This document shows, piece by piece, positions 51,056 to 60,101 of a stretch of DNA of 64,000 nucleotides; within the stretch, counting starts at the first letter, position 1; the number at the start of each line of letters is the position of its first letter. Under the pieces are notes generated by a model. It did no database searches. It saw nothing but the letters and a program-made list of their open reading frames with translations, and was not told where the DNA came from. Made by a program: the position numbers and the translations under genes. The stretch is taken from positions 349,649-413,648 of the forward strand of contig NC_013745.1 in the NCBI RefSeq assembly GCF_000025325.1. The letters are read 5' to 3'. The DNA comes from Haloterrigena turkmenica DSM 5511 (GTDB lineage: Archaea > Halobacteriota > Halobacteria > Halobacteriales > Natrialbaceae).

Positions 51056-51829
51056 CTACGAGAACTTGGTATTGAGTTCGATGACGTTCGCCGCCCGCTG
51101 GACGCTCTCGGCGAGTTCGCCGTGGAGGTAGTCGTCCGTGAACCGACTGGCCGGTCCGGTGACGCTGACGGCGCCGACGACCGACGTCCCGTTCCGAATG
51201 GGCGCGGCGACACACCGGAGTCCCTCGATGTTCTCCTCGTCGTCGATCGCGTACCCCCGTTTCGCGGTCGCCTCGAGTTCCTCGTAGAGGCCGGCCCGAT
51301 CCGTGATCGTTTTCGGCCCTCTCCGTTCGAACGCCGCCTCGCTGACGAGTTCCTCCTGTCTGTCGGAGGGGAGAAACGCGAGGATGGCCTTGCCGAGCGA
51401 GGTCGAGTACATCGGCTGTTTCCCGCCGGCGCGCGAGGCCGTCTCGACGGCCTGATTCCCCATCGCCTTGTAGAGATACGACACGTGCCCGTGTTCTTCG
51501 ATCCCGAACTGCGCGATCTCTCCCGTTTCGTTCGCCAGTTCGTCGACCGCGTCGACGATCACGTCGTAGTTGGCGACCTGAGTGCGGACGTCGTTTGCCA
51601 TGTCCAGCACCTGGAGACTCAGCCGGTAGCCGTCGTCCTCGCGGACGATGATCTCCTCGCTCTCGAGGGTCTGGAGGTGGCTGTGGATCGTGCTCTTCGA
51701 GTGGCCGAGTTCGTCGGCGAGTTCGGTCACGCTGGGCCGGTCGTTCTTCCGGACGGCATCGAGAACGGTAAAGGCGATTTCGACTGATTGGATCCGGCGT
51801 CCGGTGCGTTCGTTGGGGGCGTTTGCCAT
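51056..51829 (-). CDS. IclR family transcriptional regulator of the pectin island
   Basis: A 257-residue IclR protein. HTH: RIQSVEIAFTVLDAVRKNDRPSVTELADELGHSKSTIHSHLQTLESEEIIV. Effector domain: IAQFGIEEHGHVSYLYKAMGN, MYSTSLGKAILAFLPSDRQEEL and GLRCVAAPIRNGTSVVGAVSVTGPASRF. IclR proteins such as KdgR control pectin breakdown in bacteria and respond to uronate catabolites. Lying next to the pectate lyase gene at 48743, it is the most likely local controller, though no repeated operator was identified. Same strand as the lyase, with its own start and a 207-base gap. Confidence 0.87.
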   Translation of the reverse strand: MANAPNERTGRRIQSVEIAFTVLDAVRKNDRPSVTELADELGHSKSTIHSHLQTLESEEIIVREDDGYRLSLQVLDMANDVRTQVANYDVIVDAVDELANETGEIAQFGIEEHGHVSYLYKAMGNQAVETASRAGGKQPMYSTSLGKAILAFLPSDRQEELVSEAAFERRGPKTITDRAGLYEELEATAKRGYAIDDEENIEGLRCVAAPIRNGTSVVGAVSVTGPASRFTDDYLHGELAESVQRAANVIELNTKFS

Positions 51830-52505
51830 ACCGAGACATAGCGGGTTTCTCCCACATAAGTTTGTTCCCCTCTGGGGAACTGTTTCCCGTTGAATCTACT
51901 GACAATCGCGTGAGGAAAACCGTTCGTCCGCCACCGTCGGTCGCCGGCATACCGAGTGTCGTGTGGCCGTGTCACTCACTATCAGTCGGTGTTCGACCGC
52001 CGATCTCGGTCGAGTGCTCGTTCGGACGGTGTCACTACTCGCGACGAACTCTCGATCAGCATTTCCCACACGCGAACACTCCTAACAGTCCGAATACGGC
52101 CTCACATCGGCCTATAATCTCGGTATAGAAATCCCGACGTCACGACACTCGATCGCGACTGCCTTCGGTTTACATACGTATGGATGTCAGAAGAGGTGCC
52201 CCTGGTATTACACAGGTACTTTTGTAAAGTTCGGCGAGGGGGAACCAGTGACCGGTCAAATGCAGGTTGACGGCGGTTGTGTCGGTCAGCGTAATCACTG
52301 AACGGATCTTTCGAACGCGTTCGCGAGGCTGACTCGAGCGCGCTCGCCGTGCAGCGTCGCGGCTGCAGTCACGCGGCTATCGGTCGGTCTCGGATCGCGG
52401 AACGCTGGTGTGTGGCGCCAGAAAGCGAAAATGACGGCTCGTCGGTTTTCGTTCGGTATCTCGAGTCCACTGACCGCGAGAACGAAACGGCCGACCCCTG
52501 CGGCA
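51830..52505. other. intergenic region with a possible SDR tail
   Basis: Mostly without features. At 52190-52298 on the plus strand a frame ends FVKFGEGEPVTGQMQVDGGCVGQ, like the GQxxxVDGG C terminus of short-chain dehydrogenases; nothing else of such a gene is present, so it would be a remnant. Confidence 0.35.
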
Positions 52506-53909
52506 TCAGAGAGGACTCGCGGCGGGATCCTCGACGGCCCGTGCCCACTGTGCAAGCCACTCGCCGACTCCCTCGTCGGGAACGTCGAGCGCGTGCGTCG
52601 TCTCCTCGAGGTCGGGGTAGCCGCCGACGTCTTCTTGACTGTCGATGATGGCGCCCATGCCCTCGCGGACGTGCTCGAGGATCCGTTCGTCGTGTGCGGT
52701 GCGATCGGCGGGGCGGGCGCCGACGCCCGAAAGCACGGTGTCGTAGGCCTGCCCTCCGCGGACCGTTTTCAGGTCGTCGGGCCAGAGGGGGCGCTGGGAG
52801 GCCATCGTGATGCCGCCCTCATTTCCGGTCACGGGCATCGACGACGGATCGGTCTCGTTGTACGCGATGTAGGCGGTTATCGGCCCCTTCGCGTCGGTGT
52901 AGGTCGTCCCGACGACGGCGTCGTCCGTCGGCGTCCGCGGCCCCGCGCGGTAGTAGTTGCCGACGATGCTCGCGGTCGTCTCGTCGTCGACGCCGCCGCC
53001 GAGGTTGAGCGCCCGCTCGAAGTTGTACCCCACGTTGTTCGCGACGACCGAACTCGTGCCGCCCTTGAGCCGGGGGTGGCGAGCGACCGTGTTTGCCCAG
53101 AGGTTCCCCGCGATGGTCACCCGCTTGCTGCGATCCATCACCAGCGTCCCGTAGGAGTGGGCGCCCTTCGGGTGGATCGAGTCGTTCAGACACTCCGCGA
53201 TGAGGTTGTTGCTGAACGTGATGTCCGGCTTCTCGCGGCCGCTGTTGGTCGAGACGCTCTCGTCGGTTCCCCAACTGGCCGAGCAGTGGTCGAAGATGAC
53301 GTTCGAGCCGCCAGCGTTGCTTAGGCAGTCGATCTCCGAGGGGATCTCGTCGCCGGGGCGAACGCGGATGTGCTGGAGGAGTACGTTATCGGCGTCGACG
53401 CGAATTCCGCCTCTGATGATCGTGATACCCGGCGACGGGGCGGTTTGCCCCGCGACGTAGAGCCCGGGCCGATCGACCTCGATAGACGCCCCCTCGAGGT
53501 CGACGACGCCGCCGACCTCGAAGACGACGATCCGGGGGCCCCGCCGGTCGATCGCCTCTCGGAGCGATCCCTCGCCGGACCCCTCGAGGCTCGTCACCGT
53601 GTACACCTCGGGCTCGGTTTCGGAGAGCCACGAGGCGTCGGCGAACCCGTCGGTCGCACCGACGTGGGAGCTCGCCGACTCGCCGAGGAAACTCGCGTCG
53701 AACCCTGCCGAATCCTCGGTAGACGACTCGTCCGTCCCGTTTTCGTCTCCGTTCTCTCCCGCCGGCGTCTCCCCGCTATCGTCCGACTCGCTGCCGGTAC
53801 AGCCGGCCAGCGTTCCGGTGAGACCGACCCCGGAGAGGGTCAGGAGCGTCCGGCGAGAGCATCGACGTCGATCAGTCGGTTGCGATCGGCTACCGCTCGC
53901 TCGATCCAT
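52506..53909 (-). CDS. PL1-type pectate lyase lipoprotein
   Basis: A 467-residue exported lipoprotein. The N terminus has twin Arg (RRCSRRTLLTLSG) and lipobox LAGC, then an acidic Ser/Glu/Asp linker (about residues 40-75), then the beta-helix: REAIDRRGPRIVVFEVGGVVDLEG, VAGQTAPSPGITIIRGGI, SNVIFDHCSASWGTDESVS and ARHPRLKGGTSSVVANN with the catalytic Arg region. The tail ARPADRTAHDERIL...IIDSQEDVGGYPDL is shared with the other two lyases. It has no accessory jelly-roll domain. Expected to act at the outer surface on polygalacturonate or pectic oligomers. Divergent from the PL2-like gene at 54041. Confidence 0.88.
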   Translation of the reverse strand: MDRASGSRSQPTDRRRCSRRTLLTLSGVGLTGTLAGCTGSESDDSGETPAGENGDENGTDESSTEDSAGFDASFLGESASSHVGATDGFADASWLSETEPEVYTVTSLEGSGEGSLREAIDRRGPRIVVFEVGGVVDLEGASIEVDRPGLYVAGQTAPSPGITIIRGGIRVDADNVLLQHIRVRPGDEIPSEIDCLSNAGGSNVIFDHCSASWGTDESVSTNSGREKPDITFSNNLIAECLNDSIHPKGAHSYGTLVMDRSKRVTIAGNLWANTVARHPRLKGGTSSVVANNVGYNFERALNLGGGVDDETTASIVGNYYRAGPRTPTDDAVVGTTYTDAKGPITAYIAYNETDPSSMPVTGNEGGITMASQRPLWPDDLKTVRGGQAYDTVLSGVGARPADRTAHDERILEHVREGMGAIIDSQEDVGGYPDLEETTHALDVPDEGVGEWLAQWARAVEDPAASPL

Positions 53910-54040
53910 GTCACCGCCGATGAACTACCCGTTCTTAAATCTTAGTGAGACGATACCGCACTGCACTGTTCGATTCCGATCGAACCTGCTAGAATACTAA
54001 CCGAGTACACAAGTGACGGCCGCTGGTCTGGACCACTACG

Positions 54041-55735
54041 ATGGGTTCGACACTGGCCGACGAGTTCCTTGAGACCGTTCGCCGTCACGCCGATGCGGCG
54101 CTGACGGCCGGACGCGACCGGTACGGCGAGCGGGAGACGCCGCTGCTTGCCGACGCGATCGATCCCGGCGCCGAGGCGGCGGTCGCCTACGACGCCCGCG
54201 ACGTCGCTGCTGATCGGCGCCTTTCGAACGTGGCGACCCAACAGGAGTTCCTCCGGACTCTCGTCGCCCTCAGCCGGATCGACGGCGACGAGCGCTACCG
54301 GGACGCGGCCGTCGAAATCGTCGACTGGTTCCTCGAGCACCTCACGGACGCGCGGGGCCTCCCCTACTGGGGCGGCCACGTGGCCTACGACCTCGAGGCG
54401 GACGCGCTGGCGACGAATAAGGACGGGCCGCACGAACTGAAGTTCGAGTATCCCTTCTACGATCTGTTCTGGGAGGTCGATCCGGACGCGACGCGACGCT
54501 TCGTCGAGGCGTTCTGGGACGCCCACGTCTACGACTGGTCGATCCTCGATTTCAATCGGCACGGCGACCTCAACGAGTGGTGCAACGACGAGTACGACTA
54601 CGCCGACGGGGAGACGAGCGACGTCCTATCGACGGCCGACGGAGCAATTGATGACCCGTGGGACCGCGCGTACGAGGGCGGCGACGTCTTCTTCTGGGGT
54701 GACGGGCTGACCTTCGTCAACACCGGGAGCGACCTCTACTACGCCGCGGGTCGGTTGGCCGAACTCGACGGCGACGCCGGCGATGACACCGACCGCAGTG
54801 GCGGCGGTGGCGACGGTGACGGTACCGCCGACGGTCCGCTGCGCTGGGCGCGGCGCCTGGCCCGTCGGTACGTCGAAACGCGCCAGGAGACGGGCATCAG
54901 CGGCTACCAGTTCAGCCAACATCCCAGCTACTGCAACGGGCCGGAGATCCGGGGCGACCGGGCCCAGTACCAGTTCGCGCCGTACATCCACGGCGACCAC
55001 CGCGTCTATGAGGGAACGCTGTTCCGCCCGCGCCCGATCGTCCAGCGCCGCCAACTCGAGCTCGGCGAGCGCCTCGGCGACCGCGGCCGGGAATTCACGC
55101 GGTGGGCCGTCGCGGAACTCCGCGCGTGGCGCGAGGCGGCCTACCGTCCGGAGCGAAACGAGTTCGAGCCGATGCTGACCGACGGACACAGTTTGGAGGG
55201 GTTCGTCGTCCGCCGCGAGGGCTATTTCGGGCCCAAGGGGCGCGTTATCGGCCCCATCGAGGCCGACGCGGACTTCCTCTGGGCGTACGCGACGGCCGCT
55301 CGGACGACGGGCGACGAGACCTGTTGGCTGACGGTCCGCGACATCGCGCGCGGACTGGGTCTGGGCGATATCGGCGCGCTCGACGAGACGGGCGGGAGCG
55401 CGGACGCGGCGAATGACGGCGTCGCCCTCGAGATCGGTCCCGACCTCGAGACCGATCCCGACTGCGACGATTTCCGGGCGGTGTACGCGCTGCTGGAACT
55501 TCACCGGGCGACGGGACGCGACGCTTACCGCGACGCTGCGGCACGCGTCGGCGAGCGCGTCCTCGAGGCGCGCACGAACGACGACGGGCTGTTTGTCGAC
55601 GGCGAGGACCGGATCGTCCTCGAGGATCCGGTCCCGCTGGCGCTGTTGCACCTGGCGGCGGCGCTGCGCGGCGATGATCGCGGGAAGCTTCCGACGCCGG
55701 TCGGCGATCGACGATCGCCAGAGGGTGGCGTGTAG
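54041..55735 (+). CDS. PL2-type pectate (oligogalacturonate) lyase
   Basis: A 564-residue cytoplasmic protein with no signal peptide. It has GLPYWGGHVAYDL with His113, PHELKFEYPFYDLFWEV with Glu132 and DFNRHGDLNEW with Arg173-His174. As I recall, the family PL2 lyase of Yersinia uses His109, Glu130 and His172 to hold Mn2+ and Arg171 as base. The 41-residue Glu-to-Arg spacing and the adjacent His are the same here, and overall length matches the alpha/alpha barrel of PL2. Such enzymes attack oligogalacturonates in the cell to release unsaturated products. An acidic Gly/Asp-rich insert lies near residue 250. The GH4 gene follows on the same strand, 92 bases after its stop. Confidence 0.7.
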   Translation: MGSTLADEFLETVRRHADAALTAGRDRYGERETPLLADAIDPGAEAAVAYDARDVAADRRLSNVATQQEFLRTLVALSRIDGDERYRDAAVEIVDWFLEHLTDARGLPYWGGHVAYDLEADALATNKDGPHELKFEYPFYDLFWEVDPDATRRFVEAFWDAHVYDWSILDFNRHGDLNEWCNDEYDYADGETSDVLSTADGAIDDPWDRAYEGGDVFFWGDGLTFVNTGSDLYYAAGRLAELDGDAGDDTDRSGGGGDGDGTADGPLRWARRLARRYVETRQETGISGYQFSQHPSYCNGPEIRGDRAQYQFAPYIHGDHRVYEGTLFRPRPIVQRRQLELGERLGDRGREFTRWAVAELRAWREAAYRPERNEFEPMLTDGHSLEGFVVRREGYFGPKGRVIGPIEADADFLWAYATAARTTGDETCWLTVRDIARGLGLGDIGALDETGGSADAANDGVALEIGPDLETDPDCDDFRAVYALLELHRATGRDAYRDAAARVGERVLEARTNDDGLFVDGEDRIVLEDPVPLALLHLAAALRGDDRGKLPTPVGDRRSPEGGV

Positions 55736-55827
55736 AGCTGGGCCGGGGACGACCGATGGTCCGAGAGCCGGCAGAATCGTCACCGAATGCCAACCCTTTT
55801 GCCGCGTACCGTCCGTGCGAGAGACGT

Positions 55828-57258
55828 ATGCATCAACTCGGTAGTCGTTCGATCGAGGAGATCCCTCGCGTGAAGATCGGATACGTCGGGGGCGGCAGCC
55901 AGGGGTGGGCCCACACCCTCATCAACGATCTCGCGCAGTGTGGCGACATCGCCGGATCGGTGGCGCTGTACGACGTCGACCACGAGGCCGCGACGAAGAA
56001 CGCCGAACTTGGCAATCGGATCGTCGAGCGCGAGGACGCCGACGGCGACTGGACGTTCGAGGCCTACCGCGAGATGGACGACGCGCTCGCGGACGCCGAC
56101 TTCGTCGTCTGCTCGATCCAGGACCCGCCCGCGGAGACGTTCGTCCACGACATCGACGTTCCCAAACAGTACGGCATCCACCAGCCGGTCGCCGACACCG
56201 TCGGTCCCGGCGGGGTCCTCCGCTCGATGCGGGCGATCCCGCAGTACCGCGAGATCGCGGCGACGGTTCGCGAACAGTGTCCCGATGCGTGGGTAATCAA
56301 CTACACCAACCCGATGACCGTCTGCACTCGGACGCTCTACGAGGAGTACCCCGACATCAACGCGATCGGGCTCTGCCACGAGGTGTTCAAGTTCCAGGAG
56401 CAGTTCGCCGACATCGCCGAGCGGTACGTCGACGACGCCGAGGACGTCGCCCGCGAGGAGATCCACGTCACCGTCAAGGGGATCAACCACTTCACGTGGA
56501 TCGACGAGGCCCGATGGCGCGATACCGACCTGTTCGGCTACCTCGAGGCCGAACTCGAGGAGCGGAAACCGCTGAAGGACTTCGATCCGGGTTCGATGGC
56601 CGACGCGTCCTACTGGGTCAACAACTACAACGTCGCCTTCGACCTCTACGACCGGTTCGGCCTGCTCGGCGCGGCCGGCGACCGCCACCTCGTCGAGTTC
56701 GTCCCGTGGTACCTCCAGCTCGACGACCCCGAGGACCTCCATCGATGGGGGATCCGGTTCACCCCGAGTTCGGCTCGCCTCCCCGACGACGACGGGCCGA
56801 CGCAGACCGAGCGGTACCTCTCTGGCGACGAGGAGTTCGAGTTCTACGACTCCGGCGAGGAGGCCGTCGACATCTTCCGGGCCCTGCTGGGACTCGAGCC
56901 CGTCGAGACCCACCTGAACTACCCCAACGAGGGGCAGGTCGCGGGGCTGCCCGAGGGCGCCGTCGTCGAGACGAACGCGTTGCTCACCGGCGACGACGTC
57001 TCGCCGCTGGCCGCCGGCTCGTTCCCTCGCGAAATCCGATCAATGGTGATGACCCACGTGAACAACCAGGAGACGCTCGTCGAGGCCGGGTTCGAGGGCG
57101 ACCTCGATCGGGCGTTCCGGGCGTTCCTCAACGATCCGCTCGTCTCGATCGAACGCGACGCCGCCGCGGACCTTTTCGTCGAACTCGTCGACCGCGAACG
57201 CGACTACCTCGAGGTGTGGGACCTCGAGGACGCCGACGTCCTCGCGGCGTCGCGCTGA
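55828..57258 (+). CDS. GH4 alpha-galacturonidase
   Basis: A 476-residue NAD- and Mn-dependent glycosidase of family GH4. KIGYVGGGSQGWAHTLI is the NAD-binding loop, VNYTNPMTVCTR (read INYTNPM) the conserved GH4 Asn region, and IGLCHEVFKFQEQ the Cys-His metal site; CHEV is the form seen in alpha-galacturonidases of the LplD type rather than CHSV of alpha-galactosidases. It releases galacturonate from oligogalacturonides through an oxidation-elimination cycle in the cytoplasm. The start at 55828 (MHQLGSRS) is preferred over a frame from 55756. Probably co-transcribed with the PL2-type gene. Confidence 0.83.
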   Translation: MHQLGSRSIEEIPRVKIGYVGGGSQGWAHTLINDLAQCGDIAGSVALYDVDHEAATKNAELGNRIVEREDADGDWTFEAYREMDDALADADFVVCSIQDPPAETFVHDIDVPKQYGIHQPVADTVGPGGVLRSMRAIPQYREIAATVREQCPDAWVINYTNPMTVCTRTLYEEYPDINAIGLCHEVFKFQEQFADIAERYVDDAEDVAREEIHVTVKGINHFTWIDEARWRDTDLFGYLEAELEERKPLKDFDPGSMADASYWVNNYNVAFDLYDRFGLLGAAGDRHLVEFVPWYLQLDDPEDLHRWGIRFTPSSARLPDDDGPTQTERYLSGDEEFEFYDSGEEAVDIFRALLGLEPVETHLNYPNEGQVAGLPEGAVVETNALLTGDDVSPLAAGSFPREIRSMVMTHVNNQETLVEAGFEGDLDRAFRAFLNDPLVSIERDAAADLFVELVDRERDYLEVWDLEDADVLAASR

Positions 57259-57361
57259 GCGTCGAAACGGCTGTTTGCGACGTCGTCTCGAATCGATGAT
57301 TCCGACGATAGCGGCGGACTATGAGGCCTCTACCCCTATATTCTCTCTATATACTAGGAAA

Positions 57362-57395
57362 ACAACCATGATAAATTATAAATAGGGATGGTTGT
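57362..57395 (+). promoter_or_regulatory. inverted repeat around the TATA of the surface-protein gene
   Basis: ACAACCAT (57362-57369) and ATGGTTGT (57388-57395) flank a TATA-like ATTATAAAT (57374-57382). A dimeric repressor bound here would cover the promoter. Confidence 0.45.
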
Positions 57396-57402
57396 GTGTT
57401 AC

Positions 57403-59955
57403 ATGACGAACCGTATCACACGGGGAGACATGACACAATCACAAAAGAAGCACCGAGTGCTGCTGTTCGCCGCGATGATGGTGGTATCGATCTTCGCCAC
57501 ACCGGCGATCGCCGCGGGCACAGCCTCGCCGACGAGTACAGTCGAGACGAACGAGCAGACAGCCGAGACGAGCACAGCGGAGTCGATGATGGAGGAAGGG
57601 AGCGCGAAACCGCTCACCATCTCCTGGTTCCGCGACGACGGGGACGGTAACGGACCGTACCCCGTTTTGCCGAACGAATACGACGAGGACGACACCGGAA
57701 TCTCGATGTTCGCCAACGCGGAGGGCGACGCGCACCTGCGCGCTGACGATTCCATCGCGAAGAATCCCAACGGCCAGTGGGACATGGTCACGCTCCACGT
57801 CGAGTCGAGCGGACTGGAGGAACTGAACCCGCCCGTTTCCGGCGCCGACAAGGGACTCGTGACCGAGAACTTCGTGAACAACGACGACTGGGACGTCTCG
57901 ATCACGCAGGCCGACGGTGACAAGGAACTGAACATCGCGGACAACATGGAGGGGTACGAGAACCCCGCTGGCGTCGACGAAGACGTCCCGCCCGTGATGG
58001 TCTTCGCCGACACCGACGAGGTCGACGACGACTTCGCCTACGGCGACGAGCCCGACACGGGTCTGCTCGTCTGGGTCGACCCGAACCGCGCGGTTCTCGA
58101 CGAGAACGGCCAGGAGGCCAGCTTCGAGACCGGCGAGGAGTACACCGTCGAGTTCGACGTCCACGGCCAGACCGAGGCGACGAGCTTCGAGACCGTCGAG
58201 GGCGACGTGACCCTCGAGGACAGCTACGAACCCGACAACAAGGTCGGCGAAGAAATCAGCGGTACGTCGACGCTCGCCGGCGGCACCGAGGTCCAGTTGG
58301 TCCTCGAGACCGAGGACGGCGAGACGCAGACCGAGACCGTCGAGGTCGAGGGCAACGAGGTCCTCAAGGACACCGACTCCGCGGGGACCATCCCCGCCGG
58401 TCCGGTCACCGGGCAGTTCGACCTCTCGGGCATGGAAGGGCAGGAGTTCACCCTGACCGCCTACGCGCCCGGTCCCGAGGACGGGATGGTCGACGGTGAG
58501 CCCGCCCGCGACGACGACGTCTACTTCGGCGAGAACCGCATCCAGGTCGCCCAGTCGTCGGGCGTGATTCAGGACGTCATCGATCCCGACTACACGATCG
58601 AGAGCGCCAACGCCAGCGACGGCAAGCCGCTGTCGATCCCGTACGGTATCGGCTACGACACGGCCGCCGTGATCGGCGACAACACGGGCGACGGCGAGGT
58701 CGCTCAGGACGATTCGGTCGCGCTGGACGTCCAGGGCACCGAGGCCTGGGACCCCGTGGTGCTCCACTACGAGACCAGCGAGTCGGTCTTCGAAGCGATC
58801 GACAAATCGCCCGGCGAGAACATCCTCGAGAAGTTCGAGAGTTCGCCGCTCTCGCTCGCAGTCGAGCAGACTAACGGCGACAAGGCGCTCGACCTGAGCG
58901 AGGATCCCAGCGGCGTGACCATCGCCCTCGACCGGAACACCGCCGACAGCCGACTCTACAACAGCAAAGAGACGGGGCTCTTCTTCGGGGTCGACCTCAA
59001 CGAAGTCACTCTCTACGAGGACGGCGAACCGGTCGAGGCCGAACCCGGTGAGACCTACGAAGCGACGCTGACAATCGAGACCGAGGACGGCGTCGAGGAG
59101 GAGACCATCGAGTTCGAGACGGTCGAGGGGAACAGCTGGATCGGCAACGAAGAGGGAGAGGTCGAAATTCCGCAGTCCTCGAGCGCCGAGATCCAACTGA
59201 ACACCGAACTCGCCGCCGGCTTCGAGTGGACGATCACTGCCACGTCCGAGGATGGCAGCCTCAACGTCTCGGAGATGGACCACGAGAACCACGGAAACGG
59301 TGACATCCTCGCCGGCAAGGTCGCGGGTTCGACCCCCACTTCGTCGGCCACGATGACGGTCGACACCAGCGACCTCGAGTACGACACCGAACTGGTCATT
59401 ACGGCCAGCCTCGAGGAGGATCCGCCGAACTCGCCCGTCGAGGTCGTCAACACCACGGGCGTGATCGTGCCGCCGCCGTCGGCCAGCGTCTCCGTCAGCG
59501 ATCAGGCTGGCGAGGGTGACAGCATCTCCGTCGACGAACTCGACCTGAGCGACGGCGGGTTCGTCTCCGTCCACACTCAATCGGCGTCCGGCCCGACCAT
59601 CGGCTCGAGTTCGTACCTCGAGGCCGGCACCAGTTCGGACGTCGAGGTGACCCTCGACGAACCGGTCAGCGAGGACACGACCCTCTACGTGCAGGTCCAC
59701 GAGGACACGAACGGCAACCAGGCGTTCGACTTCCCGAGCGCCGACGACGCTTACACGGACGAGGGAACGCCGGTCACCGCCAGCTTCGAGTACACCTACG
59801 AGGGGAGCTCCGACGATGGCGATACCGGTGACGACGAGAGCGGCGACGACGACGGCGACAGCGCCGACGGCGACGACGGCATGCCCGGATTCGGCGTCCC
59901 GGCAGTGTTGACCGCGCTGCTCGGTGCCGTCCTCGTCCTTCACCGCCGCGCGTAA
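57403..59955 (+). CDS. PGF-CTERM surface glycoprotein-like protein of the pectin island
   Basis: About 850 residues (ATG 57403; 57430 also possible). Signal segment HRVLLFAAMMVVSIFATPAIAAG. Extremely acidic beta-rich extracellular repeats follow: two related units (SAKPLTISWFRDDGDGNGPY... and SDGKPLSIPYGIGYDTAAVIGDNTGDGEV...), each with a WDMVTLHVESS or WDPVVLHYETS motif, strands typical of haloarchaeal BGTF/S-layer modules, then a DUF7282-like domain (SVSDQAGEGDSISVDELDLSDGGFVSVH). The end is an Asp/Gly-rich stalk and PGFGVPAVLTALLGAVLVLHRRA, the archaeosortase ArtA signal, so it is lipid-anchored on the cell surface. It may display or bind pectin; this rests on location only. Confidence 0.82.
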   Translation: MTNRITRGDMTQSQKKHRVLLFAAMMVVSIFATPAIAAGTASPTSTVETNEQTAETSTAESMMEEGSAKPLTISWFRDDGDGNGPYPVLPNEYDEDDTGISMFANAEGDAHLRADDSIAKNPNGQWDMVTLHVESSGLEELNPPVSGADKGLVTENFVNNDDWDVSITQADGDKELNIADNMEGYENPAGVDEDVPPVMVFADTDEVDDDFAYGDEPDTGLLVWVDPNRAVLDENGQEASFETGEEYTVEFDVHGQTEATSFETVEGDVTLEDSYEPDNKVGEEISGTSTLAGGTEVQLVLETEDGETQTETVEVEGNEVLKDTDSAGTIPAGPVTGQFDLSGMEGQEFTLTAYAPGPEDGMVDGEPARDDDVYFGENRIQVAQSSGVIQDVIDPDYTIESANASDGKPLSIPYGIGYDTAAVIGDNTGDGEVAQDDSVALDVQGTEAWDPVVLHYETSESVFEAIDKSPGENILEKFESSPLSLAVEQTNGDKALDLSEDPSGVTIALDRNTADSRLYNSKETGLFFGVDLNEVTLYEDGEPVEAEPGETYEATLTIETEDGVEEETIEFETVEGNSWIGNEEGEVEIPQSSSAEIQLNTELAAGFEWTITATSEDGSLNVSEMDHENHGNGDILAGKVAGSTPTSSATMTVDTSDLEYDTELVITASLEEDPPNSPVEVVNTTGVIVPPPSASVSVSDQAGEGDSISVDELDLSDGGFVSVHTQSASGPTIGSSSYLEAGTSSDVEVTLDEPVSEDTTLYVQVHEDTNGNQAFDFPSADDAYTDEGTPVTASFEYTYEGSSDDGDTGDDESGDDDGDSADGDDGMPGFGVPAVLTALLGAVLVLHRRA

Positions 59956-60101
59956 TCACAGCGAGACCGACCCGCGGTAGCGGATTTTTTCGCGGTCCGT
60001 CCGACCGTCGCGAGCCGCGGCGCCGGAGCGACTATTCTCAACAATTAACAATCACAAATACTAAGGTGTGTCAGTCGATACAGGCTGTGTACGATTAGCA
60101 T

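Noticed and set aside
57439..59943. 834-residue minus-strand open frame opposite the surface protein
   Set aside because: Antisense shadow created by the regular GC-rich codon use of the plus-strand gene.
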